A stretch of 64,000 nt of DNA from Photorhabdus namnaonensis (lineage in GTDB: Bacteria; Pseudomonadota; Gammaproteobacteria; Enterobacterales; Enterobacteriaceae), in assembly GCF_001684335.1 (NCBI RefSeq), contig NZ_LOIC01000072.1:2737-66736 (forward strand), written 5' to 3'. This document shows positions 38,034 through 46,952 of this stretch, in pieces; positions within the stretch are counted from its first letter, which is position 1; every line of letters starts with the position of its first letter. Position numbers and translations under genes: made by a program. The notes beneath the pieces were generated by a model. It worked only from the letters and a program-made list of their open reading frames with translations. It was not told the origin of the DNA and did not search any database.

Positions 38034-38459
38034 TCATCTGTTTTCTGTTCCCTGTTTTCTACCTCCTGTACCCGCATTCAATAACAACTTGGCAATTTGT
38101 TTCTGCGTCTCCTCAGGAAGCAATTTAAAAGCTTGGGCCGAAACCGCTACAGTCCCATCCACCGACAGCACTCCGGATTTATCTAACATCAATCCCCCAT
38201 CGAGCTGTAGCTTTAACGCAAGCCCTTTCGGTTCCAACGAGATGCCATCACCAACCTTAACCGCCAAACGGTTGTCGACAACTTGCAACCCAACTCCCGG
38301 ATGATAAGTTTGATCACTATCCCGCCAACCAAAAAGCTGTCGCCACAACGTAGCCCAATCAATCAGTGAATAAAATGCCGCCTCAGTCGGGATCTTACCA
38401 GGGGCGAAGCGGGCACTAAGCTGGCTAACCGTTTCATCTGTTATCTCTTTTGCCATCAT
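38034..38459 (-). CDS. Stand-alone fibre-shaft-like protein of the propeller array
   Basis: 141 residues. It has the N-terminal plan of the neighbouring proteins but no propeller. A helical start (TVSQLSARFAPGKIPTEAAFYSLIDWA) is followed by shaft-like repeats (GVGLQVVDNRLAVKV, GISLEPKGLALKL, GGLMLDKSGVLSVDG). A final helical segment (LLPEETQKQIAKLLL) corresponds to RRERMEITQLL of the paralogues. The last 12 residues come from the seven-base repeat at the gene end. It might form mixed trimers with the propeller-bearing fibres. Unknown family. Confidence 0.75.
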   Translation of the reverse strand: MMAKEITDETVSQLSARFAPGKIPTEAAFYSLIDWATLWRQLFGWRDSDQTYHPGVGLQVVDNRLAVKVGDGISLEPKGLALKLQLDGGLMLDKSGVLSVDGTVAVSAQAFKLLPEETQKQIAKLLLNAGTGGRKQGTENR

Positions 38460-38474
38460 TTTTTCCTCATTCAG

Positions 38475-40049
38475 CTAGTCGTAAAGGTAAACTTTCCCTT
38501 CTCCACTCTTCCAGCCACTGGCGCCAATCGCCAACGTATTGCCGTCACCGCTAAGACAAATGCCGGCACCAAATTTATGGTTTAATTCCCCATCCACTGC
38601 CAGTAATCTGCCCTGCGTAATCCATTGTTCATCCTGATAGCTAAACCACCATCCTGCACCGGTTTGCACACCTGTGTTATCTTTACCAACAGGTGTTGAC
38701 ACCACCAGTACCCGACCGTCGCCACTCAAAGAGAGTTCGCTACCAAACCTTTCCCCGGCAGTCACCGCTTCTCTCAATATCCCCATAGCTTGCCATGCAT
38801 TACGGTAACGCTGGTACAAATAGACCGCACCAACATTGTTCTTCTCTCCCGGACACCCCACTGCCAAAATATCGCCGCTATCACTCAGGCTGAGACTGGC
38901 TCCAAAGCCGTCACTGCTGATGGTTAAAGGCGAAGTCAGCGAATTGAGTGGCGGTCGCGGCTGCCAATATTCCCCATGACGATGAAATATCGTCACTTCA
39001 CCGTTATTACCATTACGCCCTGTTGCCGCCACCGCCAAAGTTGAACCATCAGCACTCAAGCTCAGTTTGCCGCCAAACATATCGCCCTGTGCCGGAGAAG
39101 CCAAGGTCAGACGTTCACCAAGCTGTGACCATTTCTTCCCGTCATACTGATAAAGATATACTGCGCCGCAGTTAGTCAATACACCCGATCTCCAGCCATA
39201 AGAACCTACTGCTAATAGTGTGCCATCAGCGCTTAGGCCCACAGCGCAACCGAAATGCTGCTGAACGTTCGCCTCACTAAGCCAAAGTTTGGCCGGTTTC
39301 TCCCACTCGCCATTTGACAATTTGCGATAAATAAACACTGAACCATGCCCGCCATCACTGTTCCGGTTATCAATGCCCACCGCGAGAACATTACCGTCTC
39401 TGCTCAGGCTGAGCGCTCTGCCGCCATAACCACTAACGTAATCAGCGAATTGCTGCCGCCAACCGTTATCGGTATAAGAAAATAGATATACGGGTTCCTT
39501 TCCTTCCGCCCCACTAAGCGCGATAGTTTTCCCATCGCCGCTGACACTGACAACAGAACCAAGGTTTTTATTGTCACCGTTGGCCGGCAAGTCAAATGCG
39601 GGCAACTGCACTGTACTCGCTGCCATCTCCCCAGCATGGATCAGCCAGCGGTAAAGTTCCCTTTGTTGTTCCTCCGTAAAACTCTCAAACAATTCCAGCG
39701 ACAATTTAAAGTCGGGGCGTAATCCCAATTCGCCATTAATAAACTGTAAGCCGCTGTTCTTATCAATATTAACAGCAATTTCACGGTCTTCTCCGATATG
39801 CACCCCATCACCGGGATTCACTAAGAGTAAATTCACTTCATCCAGATCCCGGTTAAATCCTGCCCCTGGATTATTATCGATCTGACCTGGGTCCAGCCCA
39901 GCTAAACGCCGACCTTCCGCCGCTATTTGCACCAATTGAGCATAATTTTCACTTTTCGGCAGGGAATACAATTTAAACCAGGATTTAACTTCCTCTTTAT
40001 CCAACAAATTATTCTCGCTGGATATAGTAGATGTCTTGCTGTTAGCCAT
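38475..40049 (-). CDS. First gene of the array: fibre-like stem plus divergent seven-bladed propeller
   Basis: 524 residues from the ATG at 40049, which has GGAGG five bases upstream; an in-frame TTG 12 bases earlier is unlikely. N-terminal helix (NNLLDKEEVKSWFKLYSLPK), then shaft-like repeats (GDGVHIGEDREIAVNI, SGLQFINGELGLRPD), then the helix TEEQQRELYRWLI. From about residue 150 come seven FG-GAP-like blades with classical sequences such as HFGCAVGLSADGTLLAVGS and KFGAGICLSGDGNTLAIGA. The propeller differs strongly from that of the tandem paralogues and looks closest to the FG-GAP_2 family. It leads the minus-strand operon. Confidence 0.82.
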   Translation of the reverse strand: MANSKTSTISSENNLLDKEEVKSWFKLYSLPKSENYAQLVQIAAEGRRLAGLDPGQIDNNPGAGFNRDLDEVNLLLVNPGDGVHIGEDREIAVNIDKNSGLQFINGELGLRPDFKLSLELFESFTEEQQRELYRWLIHAGEMAASTVQLPAFDLPANGDNKNLGSVVSVSGDGKTIALSGAEGKEPVYLFSYTDNGWRQQFADYVSGYGGRALSLSRDGNVLAVGIDNRNSDGGHGSVFIYRKLSNGEWEKPAKLWLSEANVQQHFGCAVGLSADGTLLAVGSYGWRSGVLTNCGAVYLYQYDGKKWSQLGERLTLASPAQGDMFGGKLSLSADGSTLAVAATGRNGNNGEVTIFHRHGEYWQPRPPLNSLTSPLTISSDGFGASLSLSDSGDILAVGCPGEKNNVGAVYLYQRYRNAWQAMGILREAVTAGERFGSELSLSGDGRVLVVSTPVGKDNTGVQTGAGWWFSYQDEQWITQGRLLAVDGELNHKFGAGICLSGDGNTLAIGASGWKSGEGKVYLYD

Positions 40050-40151
40050 TAATACCTCCAATACAGAATGACAAATAAATTAACGTTGCCACACGCCGTT
40101 CTATTCTTTTATTTTCGGAATAAACAATATTCTGGCTTTATCCCCCTCTTA
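40050..40151 (-). repeat. Upstream (promoter) segment of the array, copy 1
   Basis: Segment in front of the leading propeller gene that is repeated at 32684-32786. It contains a CCGTTCTATT...TTTTATTTTCG stretch and the ribosome site of the gene. It is the likely promoter region of the operon; no clear -35/-10 pair can be fixed by eye. Confidence 0.65.
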
Positions 40152-40166
40152 ATGTTTCTTTTCATT

Positions 40167-40673
40167 CTAATTGGCCGCTTTATCGGTAAATTTTGCAGAA
40201 TCGTCTGGCGTGGCGATATGTTTAGCCCCCTAAACGGGCATTCCTTCTCTGGGTACAAACAACACCTCTGCGGCTTTTAGCTGTTCGTAGTCTTTCTTAC
40301 GCCAGAAAAGTTCTTTATCGGCAAACTTCGCCAAATCGTCGGGCGTGGCAACATGTTTAATCCCCACACCACGTATTTTTTCTGCTGGTATAAACAACAC
40401 CCTCACAGCTTCCATCTGTTTGTAGGTTTTCTCATTCCAGTAACCTTCTTCATCGACAAACTTCGCCAAATTATCGGGTGTAGCGACATGTTTAACGCCC
40501 AGACCAGGTGGAGTTTCTCCGGCGGGTGTAAACAACACTTCCGCAGTTTTCATCTGTTCATAGGTTTTTTCATTCCAGAAGAGTGATTGATCGGCAAACT
40601 TCGCCAAATCACTGGGTGTGGCAACATGTATCACGACAATATCTTCTTGATATAGCGGCGGTTCGGTGGACAT
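40167..40673 (-). CDS. Protein of three 46-residue repeats; a fourth repeat lies behind a TAG stop
   Basis: The coding part to the first stop (40230) gives 147 residues. Three copies with an exact 46-residue period begin at His16, His62 and His108: HVATPxxLAKFAD, then a W, then a YEQMKAAEVLFVPA-type end. After the TAG at 40230-40232 the same frame continues GAKHIATPDDSAKFTDKAAN and stops at 40167. This is the start of a fourth repeat, so the gene was once longer or is read through. GGGGGA six bases before the ATG is a good ribosome site. I do not recognise the family. It lies upstream of the propeller operon on the same strand. Confidence 0.75.
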
Positions 40674-41240
40674 AATGTTCCCCCTATTAATAATGTCAGA
40701 CCTTGGTTATTTATAGCTGATACTGCCCTCGGCAGACTCGCTTCCGATAACACCTATTTAATATTTAATTTGACTACGTTATTCGTTTTTCGTGTGAAAC
40801 AATCAGCTATATTTAAGCATTATAGAAAAGTGAATTTTTGCCAGCCATTTAATAAATTTTTAATTACTTTTTTTTAAAAATCTCACATAAAAAGATACCG
40901 TTTAAACAATATTCCACTGGTATCGCAACAACCATTAATTTAATTATATTTAAACTAATCAACCAAGGACTTTATTAGAGAAAACATAATAATCAATGAC
41001 ATTTATAAATGTTACGTATTTATACCAAGACATCCCACTGCCACATAATAAAAACATTTGGCAAATCAGACTAAATACAACAATTAAAAATAAATTTTCC
41101 AACATGACTAATAATCCATTTAAATGAAGAAGTTTATTAGTTAATTGTAAGGAATTAAAAATATAGAGATTTAAAATTAAAAAAATAGAGTTATTTCGCC
41201 AGTTTTATCTATTTGATAATAAGATTGGTAGTATAGAGAA
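40674..41240. other. AT-rich intergenic gap
   Basis: About 570 bp of very AT-rich DNA before the inverted repeat at 41241. No gene seen. It probably holds the promoter of the 46-residue-repeat gene. Confidence 0.5.
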
Positions 41241-41300
41241 TGAGAGTTACCTGACGTTTTATTTAAGATTTCAAATCTATACCAAAACCGGTAACTCTCA
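41241..41300. repeat. Nested inverted repeat (terminator or small palindromic element)
   Basis: TGAGAGTTACC and GGTAACTCTCA form a perfect 11-base stem around a 38-base interior. The interior itself contains the palindrome AGATTT-C-AAATCT. ATTTTT follows on the plus strand. It lies 57 bp downstream of the ParB-like gene (minus strand) and could end its transcript, or be a short palindromic repeat. Confidence 0.6.
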
Positions 41301-41356
41301 ATTTTTCAAGGGTTGTATCAGCTCAAGTCGCGCTTAATGTACATTAAATTAATCAA

Positions 41357-41776
41357 TTATTTTCCAAATATTTTGGTTTTAGCCGGTATTCCGTCCGAGA
41401 ATTTTGTACCACTCCAGTCTATCTGATTAGGCGGTATGCCAAACTTCTTCCATGTCAAATTAACGGGTACTCCAAGTATACATGCGGCAATAAACCGATG
41501 TTGACCATCCATGATATGGGTAAGCCCTGTCCGACTATTATGCCAGACAACGATTGATATTGGATTTCCATTTGTTTTGAAGCTTGCTATTTTTTCGTCA
41601 ACAACTTTTTGAAAAACTTCTGCTTGAGCGGGTAGTGGTGCGAAATTCCCAATATCCCTTCGTCCTACAGGGCTGCCTTTTAATATTGATGTGTCATATG
41701 TACCCTCATTTCCTTTTAGTTGAGGTCCATTTGCTGTTTTTCTTAATGTTACGGGATTTAACATATTTTTATACAT
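41357..41776 (-). CDS. ParB/sulfiredoxin-fold-like protein
   Basis: 139 residues. The motif IVVWHNSRTGLTHIMDGQHRFIAACILGVPV is typical of the ParB/Srx fold: a strand, then DGxHR, then a helix with AA. A preceding segment places a possible substrate loop around GRRDIGNFAPLP. There is no DNA-binding HTH, so it is not a partitioning ParB. Related single domains occur as toxin tips in polymorphic toxins and as ATP-binding phosphotransferase-like enzymes. Location at the edge of a toxin island fits an effector or the detached C-terminus of a larger toxin, but this is inference. Confidence 0.6.
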   Translation of the reverse strand: MYKNMLNPVTLRKTANGPQLKGNEGTYDTSILKGSPVGRRDIGNFAPLPAQAEVFQKVVDEKIASFKTNGNPISIVVWHNSRTGLTHIMDGQHRFIAACILGVPVNLTWKKFGIPPNQIDWSGTKFSDGIPAKTKIFGK

Positions 41777-42149
41777 ATTTAACTCTCATCCTTTTGAATT
41801 GTTTAGGGCATCAGATATTACTGAATTTTCCTTTCTCGTCACCCAATTTGGTGTGTTATTTTTTATCTTTCCTTTATCATTCTTTTATTCAATACTCGAC
41901 TATTTAGTCCGTTATTTATTATTGCACTCAGTACGGATTGATTTATTTTTAAGCTATTTCGAAAATTTTTAACATCAGCCAGGATATAAAATCATCATTT
42001 ATTAATTTGAAGTAAAAGGCATATTGGAAATAAATAACATATAGATTACATCCATTATTTATATCAAAATAGCGTAAAACCAGCACAATTAACGCACTGG
42101 TTTAGCAATAAAGTATTTTAAGTAACATCATCAATAATAGTGAATAAAA
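41777..42149. other. AT-rich intergenic gap
   Basis: About 370 bp with no recognised gene. A plus-strand frame here (to 41907) overlaps the ParB-like gene and is a shadow. Confidence 0.45.
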
Positions 42150-42515
42150 TTACTGAGCTATTCCTGTTATACGATTTTTACTGACTTTAATTTTTAAAAT
42201 CTTACTTTGAGCAAAAGCGTCATAAGCAATATTATCATGTCTTACACTGGTTTTATCAATCCCTACACATCCCGAATCATCCGAGTTTAAGCTCACAAAC
42301 CAATACCAATTATAACCCCAGTTATCTACAGAAAAAGCATAAACTAATTTTCCTGTATAATCACCGTCAGCAGGTAGGTATTTTAAACAAGTAAAATCGC
42401 CTGGAACAGCTTCCTCCTCTATTTTATTAGCCGATACTTTTTCAGCTGCTACTCCTGTTCCAGCAATTAAAGATAAAAACAATCCTGCAAGAACACTCAC
42501 TTTTTTATTTATCAT
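42150..42515 (-). CDS. Small secreted protein of unknown function
   Basis: 121 residues. A clear Sec signal peptide (KKVSVLAGLFLSLIAGTGVAA, cleavage near VAA-EKV) and a strong AAGGAG ribosome site support a real gene. The mature part of about 97 residues has two cysteines (in DFTCLKYL and SGCVGI), which could form a disulfide, an aromatic cluster (WGYNWYWF), and a C-terminal strand KILKIKVSKNRITGI. The size, disulfide and closing strand loosely recall OB-fold B subunits of AB5 toxins, but the similarity is too weak to name it. Not FlhE, although FlhE sits behind flhA in E. coli. Confidence 0.65.
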   Translation of the reverse strand: MINKKVSVLAGLFLSLIAGTGVAAEKVSANKIEEEAVPGDFTCLKYLPADGDYTGKLVYAFSVDNWGYNWYWFVSLNSDDSGCVGIDKTSVRHDNIAYDAFAQSKILKIKVSKNRITGIAQ

Positions 42516-42883
42516 AACAACTCCTTATTCATGTTAATTAACTTTGCCAAACTTCTGCTAGATATTACCTATGCAATATCCGTTCAGCCATATTAAAATA
42601 AGGAAAATACTGATAACTTAACTCAATCAGAAGGAGCTCATAAAAATCAATTAATAACAATTAGAAAAGTTATAATTATCACAATGAGATTTTAGTTAAT
42701 TATTTTACAAGCCCATTTATCCACTTCTAATTTTGCCTCTGTCATAATTAAGCTAATATTAAACTAGGGGAACCCGGCATTGATATTATTCATTTTGATG
42801 ATTAAAAATGACTATTACTGTCGAGAGATGATTATAACAGGTCATTTTGGAATAAAACGGCCTGCTATTTTCTATTGATACAG
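42516..42883. other. AT-rich intergenic gap downstream of flhA
   Basis: About 370 bp without a gene. Near 42837-42872 an imperfect stem (AGGTCATTTT / AAAACGGCCT) could end the flhBA transcript. flhE, which follows flhA in E. coli, is not seen. Confidence 0.45.
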
Positions 42884-44965
42884 CTACCCGTTACCACCGA
42901 TGGTCGCTGTCATACGAATTTGACGGTTATCGCTGATTTCAAGATTAGATAAAACCACTAATTGCGGCAAAGTTCTACGCAAGAAACGTGATAACAGCGG
43001 GCGTAATGCATGATTAACCAACAGTACCGGAGGCGCTCCCAACATTTCCTGACGTTGTAGTGCTTCCATTGCCTGCCGTTGTAAGTTATCCGCCAATCCG
43101 GGCTCCAGACCTCCGCCATTTTGCAACGCCTGAATTAATAAACGCTCAAGGCCCGCATCCAATCCGATGACCTGAATTTCCTGCGCACCGGGAAACCACT
43201 GTTGAGCAATTGCTCGGCCAAGTGCGATTCTAACCAAAGATGTCAATTCATAGGGATCAGTTTGTCCCGGGGCATGTTCAGCCAAGGTTTCAATAATTGT
43301 CCGCATATCCCGAATCGGCACTTGTTCGGACAACAGATTTTGCAGCACTTTATGCAAGGTTGTCAGATTCACAACATCAGGAATAAAGTCCTCCGTCAGT
43401 TTAGGCATCTCTTGGCTGACCCGCTCAAACAGTTGTTGCGCTTCCTGACGACCAAATAACTCATTCGCATATTGCGTCAACAGGTGATTCATATGGGTCG
43501 CAACCACCGTACTGGCGGCAACCACCGTATATCCCTGAACCTGAGCTTGTTCTCTGAGGCTGTCATCAATCCAAACCGCAGACAGACCAAAAGCGGGATC
43601 TTTCGTAATATCACCTTGCAATTCCCCCACGGCGCCACCGGGATTAATCGCCAGCCAGCGCCCCGGATGCGCTTCACCGCGACCAATTTCCACTCCTTTC
43701 ATCAGAATACGGTAGCCAGCCGGAGCCAGTTCAAGGTTGTCCCGGATATGAACAACCGGTGGTAAGTATCCCATTTCTTGGGCAAATTTCTTACGAATAC
43801 CGCTGATTCGCCCCAATAACTCACCATTCTGGCGAAAATCAACCATCGGGATCAGGCGATATCCCACTTCCATACCCAAGGGATCTTCAAGCTGAACATC
43901 AGACCATGAAGCCTCCGACGCCTGTTGTTGCTCTTCTATTTTTGGTTTTTCTGTGTTCATTACCGGCGCATCAGTGCGACGATATAGATACCAGCCAAGA
44001 CCGGCCAACGCCACGGTAAATAACAGGAAAACAAAGTTTGGCATTCCCGGCACCATACCCAACAATCCGAGAACACCCGCACTCAACATCATCACTCTGG
44101 GGTTATTGAACAGTTGAGTCACCATCTGCTGACCAACATCCTGATCCGTTGCTACACGGGTAACAATCACACCCGCCGCAGTCGAAATAATCAGCGCAGG
44201 CAACTGTGCAACCAGACCATCACCAATGGTTAACAGGGTATAAGTCTCTCCCGCATCCCCAAGACTCATACCGTGTTGTGCCACACCGACAATTAAGCCG
44301 CCGACGACGTTGATAACCAAGATCATCAATCCGGCAATCGCGTCGCCGCGCACAAATTTACTGGCGCCATCCATCGAACCATAAAAATCCGATTCTTGGG
44401 TCACTTCCGTGCGGCGTTTCTTCGCTTCGTCTTCACCAATTAATCCGGCATTCAAATCGGCATCAATCGCCATCTGTTTACCCGGCATGCCATCGAGCAC
44501 AAAACGGGCGCCCACTTCGGCAATTCGCCCCGCACCTTTAGTAATGACCATAAAGTTAATCAATACCAAGATGATAAATACCACAATCCCGATAGCGAAA
44601 TTGCCGCCAACCAGAAAATGACCAAATGCTTCTACAACGCGCCCCGCCGCCGCAGAGCCAGTATGCCCTTCCAATAGAATGATACGGGTTGAAGCTACGT
44701 TAAGAGACAAACGCAATAATGTGGAGAACAGCAAAATGGTCGGAAATGCGGCGAAATCCAGCGTACGCCGGGTAAACATCGCCACCAGCAACACCATGAT
44801 TGATAGCGCTATGTTAAACGTAAACAGCAAATCAAGCATGAATGGCGGCAATGGCAATACCATCATCGACAAAATCAAGAGGATCAATACCGGCCCGGCA
44901 AGCATTTGCCATTGCGAGCCTTTCATATTGCCCGGTAAACGAAGTATAGAGGCCAGATTAGCCAT
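42884..44965 (-). CDS. flhA: Flagellar type III export gate protein FlhA
   Basis: 693 residues from the ATG at 44965, which overlaps the flhB stop by eight bases. A frame extension upstream lies inside flhB and is not needed. Eight transmembrane segments fill the first 330 residues. The family signature GRIAEVGARFVLDGMPGKQMAIDADLNAG is intact, followed by the large cytoplasmic domain that docks export substrates and chaperones. Length and sequence are near-identical in pattern to E. coli FlhA (692). It forms the nonameric export ring in the inner membrane. Confidence 0.97.
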   Translation of the reverse strand: MANLASILRLPGNMKGSQWQMLAGPVLILLILSMMVLPLPPFMLDLLFTFNIALSIMVLLVAMFTRRTLDFAAFPTILLFSTLLRLSLNVASTRIILLEGHTGSAAAGRVVEAFGHFLVGGNFAIGIVVFIILVLINFMVITKGAGRIAEVGARFVLDGMPGKQMAIDADLNAGLIGEDEAKKRRTEVTQESDFYGSMDGASKFVRGDAIAGLMILVINVVGGLIVGVAQHGMSLGDAGETYTLLTIGDGLVAQLPALIISTAAGVIVTRVATDQDVGQQMVTQLFNNPRVMMLSAGVLGLLGMVPGMPNFVFLLFTVALAGLGWYLYRRTDAPVMNTEKPKIEEQQQASEASWSDVQLEDPLGMEVGYRLIPMVDFRQNGELLGRISGIRKKFAQEMGYLPPVVHIRDNLELAPAGYRILMKGVEIGRGEAHPGRWLAINPGGAVGELQGDITKDPAFGLSAVWIDDSLREQAQVQGYTVVAASTVVATHMNHLLTQYANELFGRQEAQQLFERVSQEMPKLTEDFIPDVVNLTTLHKVLQNLLSEQVPIRDMRTIIETLAEHAPGQTDPYELTSLVRIALGRAIAQQWFPGAQEIQVIGLDAGLERLLIQALQNGGGLEPGLADNLQRQAMEALQRQEMLGAPPVLLVNHALRPLLSRFLRRTLPQLVVLSNLEISDNRQIRMTATIGGNG

Positions 44966-46109
44966 GACGATTATTTTCTCCAGCAAAATCCAGTGCTGGC
45001 GGCACTGGCAGATTTTCAGGTTTCTTCGGCTTCAAGCCGCCTTCCTGTTTCCAACGTTTCAATTGATAGACCCAGGCAATGACTTCCGCGACTGCCGCAT
45101 AAAGTGTCGCGGGAATATGCCCGCCGACTTCACTATGGCGATAAAGTGCTCTGGCAAGTGGCGGCGCCTCAAGTAATGGAATGCGGTTTTCTGTACCTAT
45201 TTCCTTAATACGTAAAGCAATTAACCCCGCCCCTTTCGCCAATACTTTCGGCGCGCTCATTGCTTTTTCGTCATATTTCAACGCAACAGCATAGTGAGTT
45301 GGGTTGGTGATAATCACATCCGCTTTCGGTACATCCGCCATTATACGCTGACGGGCAGCCGCCCGCTGTTGCTGACGGATACGCGCTTTAACATGTGGGT
45401 CCCCCTCTTGTTCTTTAAATTCATCCTTTATTTCCTGCCGGGTCATTCTCAGTTTTTTCAAATGGCTGTAGATCTGGTAAACAACATCAAAAGCCACCAT
45501 CGGTATCAACATGAAAACAACCACATAACCGGCGAAGATCAGCATTTGCATAGCATCATCCAGCGCCAACAGTGGCGGTTGAGCTATCAGCCTCAACATG
45601 TCGGGCCAATTCATCCAAAGAAACAGTGCGGCCCCAATACCGACAAATCCTGCTTTAAGTAGTGCTTTGAATAATTCCGCTAACGCATTCATTGAGAAAA
45701 TACGTTTCAGGCCAGAAATGGGATTTAATTTTTTCGCATCAAATTTGATGGATTTGGTACTGAACACTAACCCACCCAATAGCGCCGGGGCACTTAATGC
45801 AACTAACACTAATCCAGCAAAAACCGGCAACAAAGCCAAAACAGCCTGTTGAAGCAATCTGCCAATCTGTTGAACCATCTGCTTATCATTGCTGACCATA
45901 CTGTGATCGAAGTTAAACCCTTCAAACACCATCAACGACAATTCATGCGTCATGGACTGACCACTCATCCAGAGCAAACTTAAGCCACTGGTCAACATCA
46001 ATATAGAACTCAGCTCTCTGGAGCGGGCTATTTGCCCCTCTTTGCGGGCTTTCTCCCGCTTATGGGGCGTGGGTTCTTCTGTTTTCTCAAGATCGCTATC
46101 TTCGGCCAC
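44958..46109 (-). CDS. flhB: Flagellar export specificity switch protein FlhB
   Basis: 383 residues (E. coli 382). N-terminus DLEKTEEPTPHKREKARKEGQIARS, four transmembrane segments, then the cytoplasmic domain with the autocleavage motif NPTH in DVIITNPTHYAVALKY at about residue 270. Cleavage there switches export from hook to filament proteins. It overlaps flhA by eight bases, so the two are translationally coupled. In this genome flhBA are near the flg cluster but separated from flgN by the toxin/propeller island. Confidence 0.97.
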   Translation of the reverse strand: MAEDSDLEKTEEPTPHKREKARKEGQIARSRELSSILMLTSGLSLLWMSGQSMTHELSLMVFEGFNFDHSMVSNDKQMVQQIGRLLQQAVLALLPVFAGLVLVALSAPALLGGLVFSTKSIKFDAKKLNPISGLKRIFSMNALAELFKALLKAGFVGIGAALFLWMNWPDMLRLIAQPPLLALDDAMQMLIFAGYVVVFMLIPMVAFDVVYQIYSHLKKLRMTRQEIKDEFKEQEGDPHVKARIRQQQRAAARQRIMADVPKADVIITNPTHYAVALKYDEKAMSAPKVLAKGAGLIALRIKEIGTENRIPLLEAPPLARALYRHSEVGGHIPATLYAAVAEVIAWVYQLKRWKQEGGLKPKKPENLPVPPALDFAGENNRHG

Positions 46110-46713
46110 GGCTTTCCTTGTCAGATTTCTAAACGCTATCGCTCAGAAAATATGGAATCAAATAGCGGTTAGCATGACAAAAGAGAGAAAATCCGATGGC
46201 TGGAACAATGAGAAATTTGACCGGGTATTTGCGGGATAGAGCTAACAGCAAAAAATTCGATTTTATTTTCATTAATTTCTGAACTTTTCTATATCTCTTT
46301 AACTAAAATATATTGCATTACCGATCAATTATTACCTTTTAAGTTGTAGCAATATGGTAATTATTTTAGTTAAACAAATGATTAATGTGGTTAGTCAAAG
46401 GGGAAGAAGTGAAGTAGATGGCAATAGGGTACGTTGGTAGTCAACATAAAGAGGAGATTTTTCTTAAGAGTCAATTCATTAATCAGTAGTTTAAAAAATT
46501 AAACTGAAAATACATTTGAATTGACTCAATCAAAAATGGAATAATCAATTGAATTTTGGGCAGAAAAAAAGCACCCTCCCCTCAAACTATGCTCGCCATT
46601 TTTCATCCACAAATTGTATTTTAGTAAGTCCATCAATACCTTCTAGAAAATGAATAAAACGCTCGCTTTTACCAATATCCAAACGCAAGCAATGCAAATA
46701 ATTCAGTCATATA
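46110..46713. other. Intergenic gap upstream of flhB
   Basis: About 600 bp. It should hold the flhBA class 2 promoter. Near 46137-46170, CGCTAT and AATAGCG arms resemble FlhDC half-sites, but spacing and arm order do not fit the consensus. No gene recognised. Confidence 0.45.
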
Positions 46714-46947
46714 TTAGGATTTGAGCTTTTTGTAGAGTGCGTCGGATGCCAGATCAGCATCATTCGGCCAGCACACTGCGCCATACTCATCAACACGCGC
46801 TTGGGCAAAGAATTTCTGCTCTTTCAGTGGCTCAAACATAGGTCCGAACAACCGATCTGCGATGCACACCTCTCCATAGGTGCCATCATCGAACGTCACC
46901 GCTAGGGTGTATTCTGGCTTTATTTCCACTTTCGTTACTCTGCGCAT
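46714..46947 (-). CDS. DUF2442 family protein
   Basis: 77 residues from the ATG at 46947 (GGAG nine bases upstream); a GTG at 46956 overlapping the previous stop is the alternative. The sequence VTKVEIKPEYTLAVTFDDGTYGEV and the ending VCWPNDADLASDALY are typical of DUF2442. Genes of this family are often paired with DUF4160 genes, as here, and the pair is regarded as toxin-antitoxin-like. The exact activity is not established. Confidence 0.85.
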   Translation of the reverse strand: MRRVTKVEIKPEYTLAVTFDDGTYGEVCIADRLFGPMFEPLKEQKFFAQARVDEYGAVCWPNDADLASDALYKKLKS

Positions 46948-46952
46948 GATAA

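Noticed and set aside
31215..40151. CRISPR-like array because of regular repeats
   Set aside because: The repeats are whole coding units of about 1.5 kb and blade repeats inside proteins, not short repeats with unique spacers. No cas genes are present.
42150..42515. Possibility that the small secreted protein behind flhA is FlhE
   Set aside because: Size and signal peptide fit, but none of the FlhE sequence features are present and 368 bp separate it from flhA.
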